Below are positions 17,728-27,068 of a stretch of 64,000 nucleotides of DNA, piece by piece. The translations under genes and the position numbers were made by a program. Location of the stretch: the NCBI GenBank assembly GCA_947501685.1, contig CANMWQ010000003.1, forward strand, positions 496,001 to 560,000, given 5' to 3'. The DNA comes from an uncultured Litoreibacter sp. (GTDB taxonomy: Bacteria; Pseudomonadota; Alphaproteobacteria; Rhodobacterales; Rhodobacteraceae). How positions within the stretch are numbered: position 1 is the stretch's first letter; each line of letters begins with the position of its first letter. The notes beneath the pieces are model-generated. The model saw nothing but the letters and a program-made list of their open reading frames with translations, was not told the DNA's origin and searched no databases.

Positions 17728-17770
17728 GCACAACACCCCGGACGCCGTCAGGCCCCGGGGTGTTGCAAAA
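17728..17770 (-). terminator. Rho-independent terminator after sodB
   Basis: Read on the minus strand: GCAACACCCCGG, loop, CCGGGGTGTTGTGCGTTTTGG. The stem is about ten pairs and lies 30 bases after the superoxide dismutase stop, with a short T-rich tail. Confidence 0.7.
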
Positions 17771-17801
17771 CATCATGCGCCGCGTCAGCGGCACAATTGG
17801 G

Positions 17802-18401
17802 TCACATGCGAGAGGCGACGTTTTCCCAGTTGACCAGATTATCCATGAAGTTGGTCAGGTATTTCGGGCGCGCGTTGCGGAAGTCGATGTAGTAGCTGTG
17901 CTCCCACACGTCGCAGCCCAGCAATGCCGTTTGGCCAAAGCACAGCGGGTTCACGCCGTTTTCGGTCTTGGTCACCGCCAGCGAGCCGTCGGCGTTTTTC
18001 ACCAGCCAGCACCAGCCCGAACCGAACTGCCCGGCACCTGCCGCAGAAAACTGCGATTTGAATTCATCGACCGAACCGAAGCTGTCTTTCAACGCGCTTT
18101 CCAGCTCGGAGGGCATGGCGGATTTGCCCGGGCCCATCATCTCCCAGAACTGGTTGTGGTTCCACAGCTGCGAAATGTTGTTGAAAATCCCATTCTGTGC
18201 CACCGCGGAGGCGTCATATGTCCCCACAATGATCTCTTCGAGCGACTTGCCTTCCCATTCGGTGCCCTCAATGGCCTTGTTGCCATTGGTGACATAGGCG
18301 TTGTGGTGCAGGTCGTGGTGATATTCCAGCGTCTCTTTGGACATGCCGTTATCGGCCAAAGCGTCATGCGCATAGGGAAGGTCGGGAAGTTCAAAAGCCA
18401 T
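17802..18401 (-). CDS. sodB: Superoxide dismutase, Fe/Mn type
   Basis: 199 residues from the ATG at 18401 (MAFELPDLPY). Metal ligands are recognisable: His in LEYHHDLHHNAYV, His in WNHNQFWEM, and Asp and His in GCDVWEHSYYIDF. Dismutates superoxide to oxygen and peroxide in the cytoplasm. Whether iron, manganese or either is used cannot be settled by eye. Stand-alone gene with its own terminator. Confidence 0.96.
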   Translation of the reverse strand: MAFELPDLPYAHDALADNGMSKETLEYHHDLHHNAYVTNGNKAIEGTEWEGKSLEEIIVGTYDASAVAQNGIFNNISQLWNHNQFWEMMGPGKSAMPSELESALKDSFGSVDEFKSQFSAAGAGQFGSGWCWLVKNADGSLAVTKTENGVNPLCFGQTALLGCDVWEHSYYIDFRNARPKYLTNFMDNLVNWENVASRM

Positions 18402-18479
18402 GTGAAAGCCCTCATCAGGTTGGTGTTGCGGTCTGCTCCCTAACTGAGCGCGCGGGAGGCTTGCGTCAAGCAAGTCGTG

Positions 18480-19046
18480 TCAAAACAGGCCAGTTTCCGA
18501 TCCGGGCTGTGCGGCGCGTTTGAGCAGCTCGAACACGTATTCGGCCTGCGAGCGGAAACACATCACCTCAATCATCTCTGCGTCCCGCAGCCAAAACGCC
18601 GCCGGGGCCTGCGCCAGCCGGGTGCGCCGTATCTCGCCCTCCGAGAAAGCGCTTTGCGCCATGTCCACCGGGGCCAGCTTGGCCACGACCTGCCGCGCAG
18701 CGCTTCCGGTGATGGCAAAGACCGCCCGCGCATCCGACATGTTCGCGGCCAGAAAATGCTGACCGGCCAGCGCTTTGGACAGCTCCGCCACGGCTGCCTC
18801 GGCATGGGTGTAGGGGCAGAGGATCAACAGCTCGTCAGGGCTCATCCAGGCCACGCCGTGGCTGTCGCTTAGCACACAGCCCCGCATCTGCGGCACGCCT
18901 GAACCCGTCAGCGCCTTAACTGCTTTCTTCATAGGGGCCGCAGACAGGTCGCCGCGCAGGGTGATCATGCCGCGCAGGCCTTGCTCCGTGATGGTCGCAA
19001 AACCGGTATGAGCCTCGCCTTGCAACGCGCTGACAGCATTAGACAT
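18480..19046 (-). CDS. soxG: Sarcosine oxidase subunit gamma
   Basis: 188 residues from ATG 19046, which has GAGGGGGAGAAG upstream and overlaps the soxA stop by eight bases; the track start at 19088 lies inside soxA. The small gamma subunit supports the alpha subunit's folate-binding half and holds no cofactor of its own. Recognised by position and by MRGCVLSDSHGVAWMSPDELL, characteristic of SoxG. Last gene of the soxB-soxD-soxA-soxG set. Confidence 0.92.
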   Translation of the reverse strand: MSNAVSALQGEAHTGFATITEQGLRGMITLRGDLSAAPMKKAVKALTGSGVPQMRGCVLSDSHGVAWMSPDELLILCPYTHAEAAVAELSKALAGQHFLAANMSDARAVFAITGSAARQVVAKLAPVDMAQSAFSEGEIRRTRLAQAPAAFWLRDAEMIEVMCFRSQAEYVFELLKRAAQPGSETGLF

Positions 19047-22000
19047 TTTGCTTCTCCCCCTCGCGGTCATAAAAGACCGGGTCAACAATCTTCGCCTTCA
19101 CATCGGAGCCGTCTAGTTTGGGGAAAGAGATCACCTCCCCCATCCGGTCCGGCCCGTTCAGCACCAGCCCCATGGCGATGCCGCGCTCAAGATTGGCCGA
19201 ATAATAGGTGGAGGTCACACGGCCCTGCGTCTCTCGCTGGCCGTTTTCATTCGTGCCCTCAGTCACCGCATAGGCGCCATCTGGAATGACCGAGCCATCC
19301 ACGCTCTCCAGCCCCACCAGTTTCCAACGTTTGGGATCCATCATATGGTCCCGCTGCTGCGCGCGTTTGCCAAGATAGTCGTCTTTCTTCTTCGATAGCG
19401 CCCAGTGCAGGCCCAAATCTTGCGGGATCACCGTGCCGTCGGTCTCGTCGCCGATCATGATGAAGCCCTTCTCGGCGCGTAAAATGTGAAGACATTCAGT
19501 GCCATAGGCGGTGACGTTGAGCTCTTGACCTGCCTCCCACAGCGCGTCCCAGAAGGCACGGCCTTGGCTGGCGGGCACGGCAATCTCGTAGCTCAGCTCG
19601 CCCGAGAAAGAGATACGGAACACCCGCGCGTCAAACCCGCCGATCTGCCCCTCAGCCCACTCCATAAAGCCCAGCGCCTCCTTGGAGACATCCATGCCGC
19701 CCAGCTTTTCCAACACCTTACGGGCATTGGGGCCGACCACGGCGATCTGCGCATATTGCTCCGTCACATTGGCAGTGTAGACCTTCCAGTCCCACCATTC
19801 GGTTTGCAGCCATTCCTCCATATGGGCGTGGATGCGCGACGCCCCCCCGGTGGTGGTGTGGCAAAGCCATGTGTCATCATCCAGCCGCGCGACCACGCCG
19901 TCATCGGACAAAAACCCGTTTTCCGAGCACATCAGCCCGTAGCGGCATTTGCCCGGCTTCAGGTTGGACATCATATTCGTGTACATCATGTCGAGGAAAC
20001 GCCCCGCATCCGGCCCTTTCACGATGATCTTGCCAAGGGTCGAGGCATCCAGCAGCCCGAGGCTCTCGCGCACGGCTTTGACCTCACGGTTCACCGCATC
20101 CTCGGTGCTTTCGCCCGGACGTTTGTAGCAATAAGCGCGCCGCCAATGGCCGACCGGTTCCCATTCCGCGCCGTTCTCCTCGCCCCAACCGTGCAGCGGA
20201 GTTTTGTCGACGGGTTGGAACAGCTCGCGCGAGGCTTCCCCCGCAATCGAGCCCATCGAGATCGGATGGTAGGGAGGCCGGAAGGTCGTCGTCCCCACTT
20301 TCGGAATTTCGTCGTTTAAACTATCAGCAAGGATCGCCAGCCCGTTGATATTGCTAAGCTTCCCTTGATCCGTCGCCATGCCCAAAGTCGTGTAGCGCTT
20401 GGTGTGCTCGACGCTTTCAAAGCCCTCTTGGGCGGCTAGCTGCACGTCGGACACTTTCACATCGTTCTGATAGTCCAGCCATGTTTTGGAACGCAGCTTG
20501 TAGCCCGCTCCTTGCGGCATTTTCCACACGGCAGCCATCGGGGCCATGGGCTCCGCCCCCGCCTTGGCGGCGACCTCGCGCGAAGCCTTACCGCCAACCG
20601 TCTTGATCACCGCCTGCGCCTGCTGATGCGCGTCGTTCAGGCAGCCGCCTGTGCTCATCTGACCGTTTGCAGCGCCCACAACGCTGACAAACCCTGCACC
20701 ATCCGCGCCCAAAGGCGGGCGGTCGTGGTCGGGGCGGAAATGGGCCTGTGCCGCGTCCCAGATCAGCTTGCCGCCGCAATGGGACCACAGATGCACCACC
20801 GGAGACCAGCCGCCGGACATGGCGACCGCGTCGCATGTGATCTCTTCCAACACCGCGCCCTCGCCCGCCTGCGCGCAGATGGAGACACTTTCAACGCGCT
20901 TGCCGCCCTTCACGCTGGAGATGCCTTTGCCCGTCTCGACCCGGATGCCAATCGCTCGGCAGTCCTCCATCAACGCGCCTCCGCCCTGAGGTCGCGCGTC
21001 CAAGATCACCGGCACTTCAAGGCCCGCTTTCTTCAACGCAAGCGCCGTGCGGTAGGCGTCGTCATTATTGGTCACGACCACGGTGCGGTCGCCCGCCGAG
21101 ACGCCGTAATTGACCACGTAATCGCGCAAAGACGCCGCAAGCATCACGCCTGGAATGTCATTGCCCGCAAAGGACAAGGGCCGCTCCAGCGCGCCGGTGG
21201 CCGTGATGATCTGCTTGGCCCTGATCCGCCACAAACGGTGGCGCGGCAGCGTGGTCGGGGCAAGATGGTCGCCCAACCGCTCATAACCCAGCGCGTAGCC
21301 GTGATCATAGACGCCCGCGCCCATGCAGCGGGTGCGCAGCGTGACGTTCTCCATGTTTTCAAGAGCTTGCACGGTGGCGTTGATCCACGCATCCGCGTCC
21401 ATGCCATCAATCATCGCCCCGTCCACCGGAACCCGTCCGCCCCAATGCGCAGTCTGTTCCAGCAGCAACACCTTCTTCCCAGACCGCCCAGCAGTCAAAG
21501 CCGCCTGCAAGCCTGCGACGCCACCACCGACGATCAAAACATCAGCAAAGACATAGAGATGCTCATAGGTGTTGGCGTCCCGGCCCTTGGGCGCTTTGCC
21601 CAAACCCGCCGCCTTGCGGATAAACGGCTCGAACAGGTGTTTCCACGCCGCGCGCGGATGGATGAAGGTCTTGTAATAAAAGCCCGCAGGCATGAAGCGG
21701 GCGGCGTAATTGTTGACCACGCCCACATCCATCTCCAGCGAGGGCCAATGGTTTTGCGAGGTCGCCGTCAGCCCGTCAAACACCTCCGTCGTGGTGGCGC
21801 GCGCATTGGGCTCGAAATGGCCATCCTTGCCCAAATTCATCAACGCGTTCGGCTCTTCCGGCCCTGCGGCCACGATCCCGCGCGGGCGGTGGTATTTGAA
21901 CGAGCGGCCCACCAGCATTTGATCCGCGCCCAACAGCGCGGAGGCCAGCGTGTCGCCCTTGAACCCTTTCAGCTTGCGGCCGTTAAATTCGAACCCCACG

Positions 22001-22050
22001 GACGTGGCGCGGTCAATCAGCCGGCCGCCTGTGCCTAGACGTGTGCTCAT
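19039..22050 (-). CDS. soxA: Sarcosine oxidase subunit alpha
   Basis: 1003 residues, the normal length. An N-terminal 2Fe-2S-like fold without cluster cysteines (RSFKYHRPRGIVAAG), an NAD-binding Rossmann domain (DVLIVGGGVAGLQAA near 170), and from about 600 a GcvT-like tetrahydrofolate domain (LLDASTLGKIIVKGPDA). The heterotetramer oxidises sarcosine to glycine, with H2O2 and 5,10-methylene-THF as products. A GGGAGG site precedes the ATG. It overlaps soxD by ATGA. Confidence 0.96.
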   Translation of the reverse strand: MSTRLGTGGRLIDRATSVGFEFNGRKLKGFKGDTLASALLGADQMLVGRSFKYHRPRGIVAAGPEEPNALMNLGKDGHFEPNARATTTEVFDGLTATSQNHWPSLEMDVGVVNNYAARFMPAGFYYKTFIHPRAAWKHLFEPFIRKAAGLGKAPKGRDANTYEHLYVFADVLIVGGGVAGLQAALTAGRSGKKVLLLEQTAHWGGRVPVDGAMIDGMDADAWINATVQALENMENVTLRTRCMGAGVYDHGYALGYERLGDHLAPTTLPRHRLWRIRAKQIITATGALERPLSFAGNDIPGVMLAASLRDYVVNYGVSAGDRTVVVTNNDDAYRTALALKKAGLEVPVILDARPQGGGALMEDCRAIGIRVETGKGISSVKGGKRVESVSICAQAGEGAVLEEITCDAVAMSGGWSPVVHLWSHCGGKLIWDAAQAHFRPDHDRPPLGADGAGFVSVVGAANGQMSTGGCLNDAHQQAQAVIKTVGGKASREVAAKAGAEPMAPMAAVWKMPQGAGYKLRSKTWLDYQNDVKVSDVQLAAQEGFESVEHTKRYTTLGMATDQGKLSNINGLAILADSLNDEIPKVGTTTFRPPYHPISMGSIAGEASRELFQPVDKTPLHGWGEENGAEWEPVGHWRRAYCYKRPGESTEDAVNREVKAVRESLGLLDASTLGKIIVKGPDAGRFLDMMYTNMMSNLKPGKCRYGLMCSENGFLSDDGVVARLDDDTWLCHTTTGGASRIHAHMEEWLQTEWWDWKVYTANVTEQYAQIAVVGPNARKVLEKLGGMDVSKEALGFMEWAEGQIGGFDARVFRISFSGELSYEIAVPASQGRAFWDALWEAGQELNVTAYGTECLHILRAEKGFIMIGDETDGTVIPQDLGLHWALSKKKDDYLGKRAQQRDHMMDPKRWKLVGLESVDGSVIPDGAYAVTEGTNENGQRETQGRVTSTYYSANLERGIAMGLVLNGPDRMGEVISFPKLDGSDVKAKIVDPVFYDREGEKQNV

Positions 22051-22376
22051 GAGAACCTCCCCCAGCTCCAGCCCGGCCGCTTGGCCGTGATCGCCGCGCG
22101 GATATCTGCAGGCGGCTCATAGGTTTGCGCGGTATAGGTGCCGAATACCTCCAGCGTCATCGTGCAGCGCGCCGCGTGAAACCACTTGCCGCAGCCATTT
22201 GCGTGTCGCCATCGCTCGAAATGCACGCCTTTGGGGTTTTCGCGCATGAACATATATTCCTCGAACGCATCATCCGAGGCCCCCACGGTTTCGCGCTTGA
22301 TATGGGCCTGCCCACCGGCGGCCAGCTCCGTTTCATCCGCCTCAACACCGCAACAGGGACATGTCAGGACCAGCAT
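22047..22376 (-). CDS. soxD: Sarcosine oxidase subunit delta
   Basis: 109 residues from ATG 22376 behind GGAGGTG. N-terminal zinc site CPCCGVEADETEL plus later His and Cys (HANGCGKWFHAARC), the SoxD pattern. The small delta subunit binds zinc and sits on the alpha subunit. The stop overlaps the soxA start as ATGA. Confidence 0.94.
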   Translation of the reverse strand: MLVLTCPCCGVEADETELAAGGQAHIKRETVGASDDAFEEYMFMRENPKGVHFERWRHANGCGKWFHAARCTMTLEVFGTYTAQTYEPPADIRAAITAKRPGWSWGRFS

Positions 22377-22469
22377 GGGCGCACCTCCAAAGCCTTTCGG
22401 GCATACAAAAAGGCAGCCACGCATGCGCGACTGCCTTTCAAATTCGTAAATTGGTCCGCCGGGGAGCGG

Positions 22470-22646
22470 TCAGTCCGTTGTGGCCGCGCCACCAACAGTA
22501 TTCTGGTCAATAAGGCTCGCCGGGATTTCCGGCGCACTGTTTGCGCCCATAAACGCGAGTACGAGGATGAGCAGCCCAATAAGTGCCGCCGCAACAACCA
22601 GTGCCTTGCCGCCCAGACTTTCTTCGTGTGTTGTATAGTCAGACAT
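22470..22646 (-). CDS. 58-residue single-span membrane protein inside the sarcosine oxidase cluster
   Basis: Not in the supplied ORF track because it is under 60 codons. The ATG at 22646 is preceded by AAAGGAGGAACACTC, an excellent ribosome binding site, and the frame stays open to TGA at 22470. The protein begins MSDYTTHEESLGG, has one helix (ALVVAAALIGLLILVLAFMG) and a polar tail (PEIPASLIDQNT). It lies between soxB and soxD on the same strand, with 253 bases in front of it and 93 behind. No known family was recognised. A role in anchoring the enzyme or in uptake is only a guess. Confidence 0.75.
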   Translation of the reverse strand: MSDYTTHEESLGGKALVVAAALIGLLILVLAFMGANSAPEIPASLIDQNTVGGAATTD

Positions 22647-22899
22647 GAGTGTTCCTCCTTTTGAGTGAGGACTACATCGCCTGCCAGACCGCGCGCTTCA
22701 ATTGTTCCGCAGGGCACCCCGAAAATTCGGCCTGTTTGCGCCAAACCGCGCTGAGACGGGCAGCAGAAGTTTGCCTGTTCTGAAAACCAGTAAACTTTTG
22801 CCATTTTTTCGCTTGCACTTCGCCTTTGTTTCCGATTTTGGCACAATTTCGCGCTCATTTCGTTAACAATCCACGAAAGCGGCCCACTCGCCCCGCACA

Positions 22900-24144
22900 T
22901 CAATGTGCCACCCCGGCAGCGACGCTTTCATCAATGAAACGCCCCTCCTTAAACCGATCAAGGCCGAACTCAGCCGTCAAAGGCGAATAGCCTTTCGCCA
23001 TCAGCTCCGCAAAGCCCCAGCCAGAGCCCGGAATGGCCTTGAAGCCCCCCGTCCCCCAGCCGCAATTGATGAAACAGTTCTCCAACGGTGTTTGCGACAG
23101 AATAGGCGAGCGGTCCCCCGTCACATCCACGATCCCGCCCCATTGCCGCAGCATTTTGAGCCGCGAGATCATCGGGAAGGTCTCGATCAAGGCCCGCACG
23201 GTCTCCTCGATATGATGGAAAGAGCCGCGCTGCGTGTAATTGTTATAGCTGTCTGTGCCGCCACCGATGACCATCTCGCCCTTGTCCGATTGCGACAGGT
23301 AGCCATGCACCGTGTTGGCCATCACCACGATATCCATGCATGGCTTAATGGGTTCTGAGACCAGCGCCTGCAACGCCACGCTTTCGATCGGCAGCCGGAA
23401 GCCCGCCATCTCCGCCAGATGCCCTGAATGACCCGCCACCACGATGCCCAGCTTGTCGCAGCCAATAGCCCCGCGCGAGGTCTCGACCCCCGTGACTTTG
23501 CCGTTTTCGCGCAAAACACCCGTCACTTCGGTCTTTTGCAAAATATGCATGCCCATATCGGAGCAGGCCCGCGCATAGCCCCAAGCGACCGCGTCATGGC
23601 GCGCCGTGCCGCCGCGTGCCTGCCACAGCCCGCCCATCACCGGATAGCGGGGCCCTTCGATATTCATGATCGGGCAGATTTCCTTGACCTTTTCAGGCCC
23701 GATGAATTCCGTCTTCACGCCCTGCAACGCATTGGCATAGGCCGTGCGCTGGTAGCCGCGCACCTCATGATGGGTCTGCGCCAGCATCAACACGCCCCTC
23801 GGGGAGAACATGACGTTATAGTTCAGGTCCTGGCTCATCGTCTCGTAAAGCGAGCGGGCTTTCTCATAGATCGCCGCCGACGGGTCCTGCAGATAGTTCG
23901 AGCGGATGATCGTCGTGTTGCGCCCGGTATTGCCGCCGCCCAGCCAGCCTTTCTCGATCACCGCGACATTGGTGATGCCGAAATTCTTGCCCAGATAATA
24001 GGCCGTGGCCAGCCCGTGCCCGCCCGCGCCTACGATAATGGCGTCATAACGCGCCTTTGGCTCCGGCGCGGACCAGGCGCGCTCCCAGCCCTGATGATAG
24101 CGGGCCGCTTCACGCGCGATGGCAAAGGCAGAATAACGTTTCAT
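22900..24144 (-). CDS. soxB: Sarcosine oxidase subunit beta
   Basis: 414 residues from ATG 24144 (MKRYSAFAIAREA); the longer ORF frame to 24291 lacks support. FAD-binding GxGxxG-type motif AIIVGAGGHGLATAYYLG near residue 37, then the N-terminal GNTGRNTTIIRSNYL stretch typical of SoxB. This is the subunit with noncovalent FAD and covalent FMN where sarcosine is oxidised. First gene of the set, divergent from ruvX. Confidence 0.96.
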   Translation of the reverse strand: MKRYSAFAIAREAARYHQGWERAWSAPEPKARYDAIIVGAGGHGLATAYYLGKNFGITNVAVIEKGWLGGGNTGRNTTIIRSNYLQDPSAAIYEKARSLYETMSQDLNYNVMFSPRGVLMLAQTHHEVRGYQRTAYANALQGVKTEFIGPEKVKEICPIMNIEGPRYPVMGGLWQARGGTARHDAVAWGYARACSDMGMHILQKTEVTGVLRENGKVTGVETSRGAIGCDKLGIVVAGHSGHLAEMAGFRLPIESVALQALVSEPIKPCMDIVVMANTVHGYLSQSDKGEMVIGGGTDSYNNYTQRGSFHHIEETVRALIETFPMISRLKMLRQWGGIVDVTGDRSPILSQTPLENCFINCGWGTGGFKAIPGSGWGFAELMAKGYSPLTAEFGLDRFKEGRFIDESVAAGVAH

Positions 24145-24319
24145 AAAAGAGGCCCCGACACGACAGTTTCCATCAGGGTTTTGCGCCATCGCAACCGATG
24201 CCATCCGACCCCGCACGACAATATATATCGGTCCCGCGACATGCCAGCGCCGCCCGGCACTTATTTTCGACGTGCTTGCATGGACTCTCACGGCAAAGCG
24301 CCGCTATCAGGGCCGGATC

Positions 24320-24802
24320 ATGGGCGAAATTTACACCGACATATCGCAATTCGCGCAGGCCATCGGCGCGCATGCCCCTTTGGCCGGGCTCGATCTGGGC
24401 ACCAAGACCATCGGCGTGGCTGTGAGCGACGTGATGCAAAGCGTGGCCACGCCGCTTGAGACCATCAAACGCACCAAATTCACGATGGACGCGGAGGCCC
24501 TGCTGGCGATCTGCACCAAGCGCCAGATCGGCGGGCTGATCCTCGGCCTGCCGCTCAATATGGACGGCTCGGACGGGCCGCGCGTGCAATCCACGCAGGC
24601 CTTCGCGCGCAATCTCTCACGGCTCACCGCGCTGCCGATTGCCTTCTGGGACGAGCGCCTCTCCACCGTGGCCGCCGAACGCGCGCTCCTAGAGGCGGAT
24701 ACGTCACGCAAACGTCGCGGAGAGGTGATTGACCACGTGGCCGCCGGGTTTATCCTGCAAGGGGCGCTGGACCGGCTGGCGCATATCAAAAGAGGCCGAT
24801 GA
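24320..24802 (+). CDS. ruvX: Holliday junction resolvase-like RuvX (YqgF)
   Basis: 160 residues from ATG 24320. RNase H-like fold: LAGLDLGTKTIGVAVSD (first catalytic Asp), LGLPLNMDGSDGPRVQ, FWDERLSTVAAER and the last Asp in EVIDHVAAGFIL. Essential in many bacteria; acts in 16S rRNA 5' end processing and possibly on Holliday junctions. The stop overlaps the next gene by ATGA. Confidence 0.95.
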   Translation: MGEIYTDISQFAQAIGAHAPLAGLDLGTKTIGVAVSDVMQSVATPLETIKRTKFTMDAEALLAICTKRQIGGLILGLPLNMDGSDGPRVQSTQAFARNLSRLTALPIAFWDERLSTVAAERALLEADTSRKRRGEVIDHVAAGFILQGALDRLAHIKRGR

Positions 24803-25029
24803 TGGATGATCAATGGAGCCGCGACGAGGTGGAAAGCCCCTGCGTCAAAATCTGCGTCGTCCACCCGGCCGAGCGCATTTGTACGGGCTGTCTGCGCAGC
24901 ATGGACGAGATCGCCGCCTGGTCGCGCATGTCCAACGCGGCCCGCGCAGTCCTGAAAGCAGAGCTGCCCGCCCGCGCGGAGCGGTTGAAAAAACGCCGGG
25001 GCGGGCGCGCCGCGCGTCTGTCTAAATAG
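24799..25029 (+). CDS. DUF1289 domain protein
   Basis: 76 residues. The DUF1289 Cys pattern is clear: ESPCVKICVVHPAERICTGCLRSMDEI, with four cysteines that could bind zinc or an iron-sulfur cluster, followed by an aromatic W in IAAWSRMS. Function is unknown. Overlaps ruvX as ATGATG, either ATG may start. Confidence 0.9.
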   Translation: MMDDQWSRDEVESPCVKICVVHPAERICTGCLRSMDEIAAWSRMSNAARAVLKAELPARAERLKKRRGGRAARLSK

Positions 25030-25140
25030 CTTCTTTTTGCTAGAAATATGCTCAGGGAGTTTGCCCTTGCGGCTGAGGGATGAAATCCCTCAAAGAGCAA
25101 GATAAACACTGCGCGGCGCAGCCGCTCTATAAGGTCCCCT

Positions 25141-26265
25141 ATGAGCAGCTCGACAGACACTTTCGACATTTTCGCCGTCGCCCCGCCGGGGTTGGAGCAT
25201 TTTCTGCTCACAGAAATCCGCGCGCTGAAATTCGCCAGCGTCACCGCGATCCCCGGCGGGATCAGCTTCAAAGGCAATTGGTCGGAGGTCTGGCGCGCCA
25301 ATCTCGAGCTGCGCGGCGCGACCCGCATTCTGGTGCGTATCGGCAGCTTCATGGCCTTCCATCTCGCCCAGCTCGACAAGCGTGCAACCAAATTTCCATG
25401 GAGCGATACGCTGCCCCATGGCAGCGCGGTCAAGGTCGAGGTCACCTGTTCCAAATCGAAAATCTACCATGACAAAGCCGCTGCGCAACGCATTGAAAAC
25501 GCGCTGATATCTTGCGGATACCAGATCAACCCAAAGGCCCGGATCAGCCTGAAGGTGCGGGTTGATGACAACCGGGTCACGCTGTCTTTGGACAGCTCCG
25601 GCGACAGCCTGCACAAGCGCGGCCATAAAGAAGCTGTCGGCAAGGCCCCGATGCGGGAAACGCTGGCCTCGCTGTTCTTACGCCAAGCAGGCTATGACGG
25701 CACTGGGTCTGTTCTGGGCCCGGTGCTGGATCCGATGTGCGGCTCCGGCACGTTTCTGATCGAGGCCGCCGAGATCGCGCATGGTCTGCAACCCGGCCGC
25801 AGCCGCAGCTTTGCGTTTGAGCACCTGAACGGCTTCGACCCTGAGGCTTTCGCAACCCTGCGCCGCCCGGCGCAGCCCCTCGCAGGCCCAGCGCGGTTCT
25901 TCGGCTCGGACCGCGACCCCGGTGCCGTGCGCATGTCCAAAGACAATGCCATGCGGGCCGGGCTTGGCGATCTGTGCGACTTTCGCAATCACAGCCTCAC
26001 GGAGGCCCGCCCGCCAAATGGCCCGCCCGGACTGGTCATCACCAACCCGCCCTATGGGGGCCGCATCGGCAATAAAAACATGCTGCATGGCCTCTATGCC
26101 GGTCTGGGCGAGACGCTGCGCCAACATTTTTCCGGCTGGCGCGTTGCGATCATCACATCAGAGCCCGCGCTGGCCAAATCCACGGGTCTGGTCTTCACCT
26201 CCAAATCCGCCCCGGTGCCGCATGGTGGGCTGAAGATCCGGCTGTTCCAAACCGGACCGCTTTAG
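25141..26265 (+). CDS. THUMP domain class I SAM-dependent RNA methyltransferase (RlmL N-terminal type)
   Basis: 374 residues. The N-terminal ferredoxin-like and THUMP part (about 1-165) has FDIFAVAPPGLEHFLLTEI. The methyltransferase part has LDPMCGSGTFLIEA (SAM site) and the catalytic ITNPPYGGRIG (NPPY), marks of N2-guanine RNA methyltransferases such as RlmL, which modifies 23S rRNA G2445. The C-terminal RlmK half is not present. Confidence 0.92.
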   Translation: MSSSTDTFDIFAVAPPGLEHFLLTEIRALKFASVTAIPGGISFKGNWSEVWRANLELRGATRILVRIGSFMAFHLAQLDKRATKFPWSDTLPHGSAVKVEVTCSKSKIYHDKAAAQRIENALISCGYQINPKARISLKVRVDDNRVTLSLDSSGDSLHKRGHKEAVGKAPMRETLASLFLRQAGYDGTGSVLGPVLDPMCGSGTFLIEAAEIAHGLQPGRSRSFAFEHLNGFDPEAFATLRRPAQPLAGPARFFGSDRDPGAVRMSKDNAMRAGLGDLCDFRNHSLTEARPPNGPPGLVITNPPYGGRIGNKNMLHGLYAGLGETLRQHFSGWRVAIITSEPALAKSTGLVFTSKSAPVPHGGLKIRLFQTGPL

Positions 26266-26291
26266 TCCAGCCGCTTTTAGCTCAGCCACTT

Positions 26292-27068
26292 TTAGCCCAA
26301 CCAGTCACCAATCTGAGGCAATTCCGGCCGGAAATACGCAATCATCCGCAGCGCGTCCGCGGCCTCCCCCCAAGGGGCCACGCCGTGCAGGGACAATCGG
26401 TGGATCACATATGCCTCCCCCGGTGCGGCATGCACGGTGACCCGTTTGCAGGTCTCAAAGCAAATACGACGCGTGGCTTGGTAAATATCGGTCAGGTCCA
26501 CCGCGCCCCAATCTGCGGGCGGCACATCGGCCAAAGCTGCGGCAAAGGCGTCGCGCATCAGAATATGGCTGCCTTCCCAAACCACCATCGGGCTGGCCTC
26601 GGGCGAGGTCTCGTTCAGCGGCAGCCCTAGCACAAAGCCGTGCGGCTCGCGCAGGTGGCGGCGACGATCCGCCCCTTCGGGCAACAGCCCGTCCACATGG
26701 GCCGCGTCGCGGTCACGGCGGAACCGGAAGGCCGCAGCGCTTTCGCCCGGCATCTCGCGCGGGTAGCCGGGGTAGATCACCGACAGTTGCGCCCGGTCCC
26801 AAAGCTGCGCGCCAAACCGCGCCGCGATGAAGTCAACCGCAACGCCTTGCAGCTCTGGGCCACCCGGCACGGCCCCGCGCGCGTCATTGGGCAGAGCGTT
26901 GACGCCCGCAAACCACGTCCCGCCGCAGCGCAACCACGCGGAAACCAGATCAGGGTCCTCAGTGGCCCGCATGGCCACCGGCACAACCGCCTCCACCCAG
27001 CGCGAGAGCGCCTGATCTTGGGCAAACCGGCACCAGCCTCGCTGGTCAAACGTCGCCTCAGGGGTCAT
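26292..27068 (-). CDS. Phytanoyl-CoA dioxygenase-like protein
   Basis: 258 residues. A probable double-stranded beta-helix of the 2-oxoglutarate/Fe(II) type: the iron motif is suggested by H-x-D in AHVDGLLP near 145 and a late His in HRLSLHGVAPWG with a following Arg (ALRMIAYFRPE). Members hydroxylate small molecules. The family call rests on motif spacing, so the cofactors are inferred. The start overlaps the stop of dusA by ATGA, suggesting joint transcription. Confidence 0.7.
   Translation of the reverse strand: MTPEATFDQRGWCRFAQDQALSRWVEAVVPVAMRATEDPDLVSAWLRCGGTWFAGVNALPNDARGAVPGGPELQGVAVDFIAARFGAQLWDRAQLSVIYPGYPREMPGESAAAFRFRRDRDAAHVDGLLPEGADRRRHLREPHGFVLGLPLNETSPEASPMVVWEGSHILMRDAFAAALADVPPADWGAVDLTDIYQATRRICFETCKRVTVHAAPGEAYVIHRLSLHGVAPWGEAADALRMIAYFRPELPQIGDWLG

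Noticed and set aside
20512-22038. 508-codon plus-strand ORF opposite soxA
   Set aside because: soxA is a clear full-length sarcosine oxidase alpha subunit; the opposite frame has no domain.
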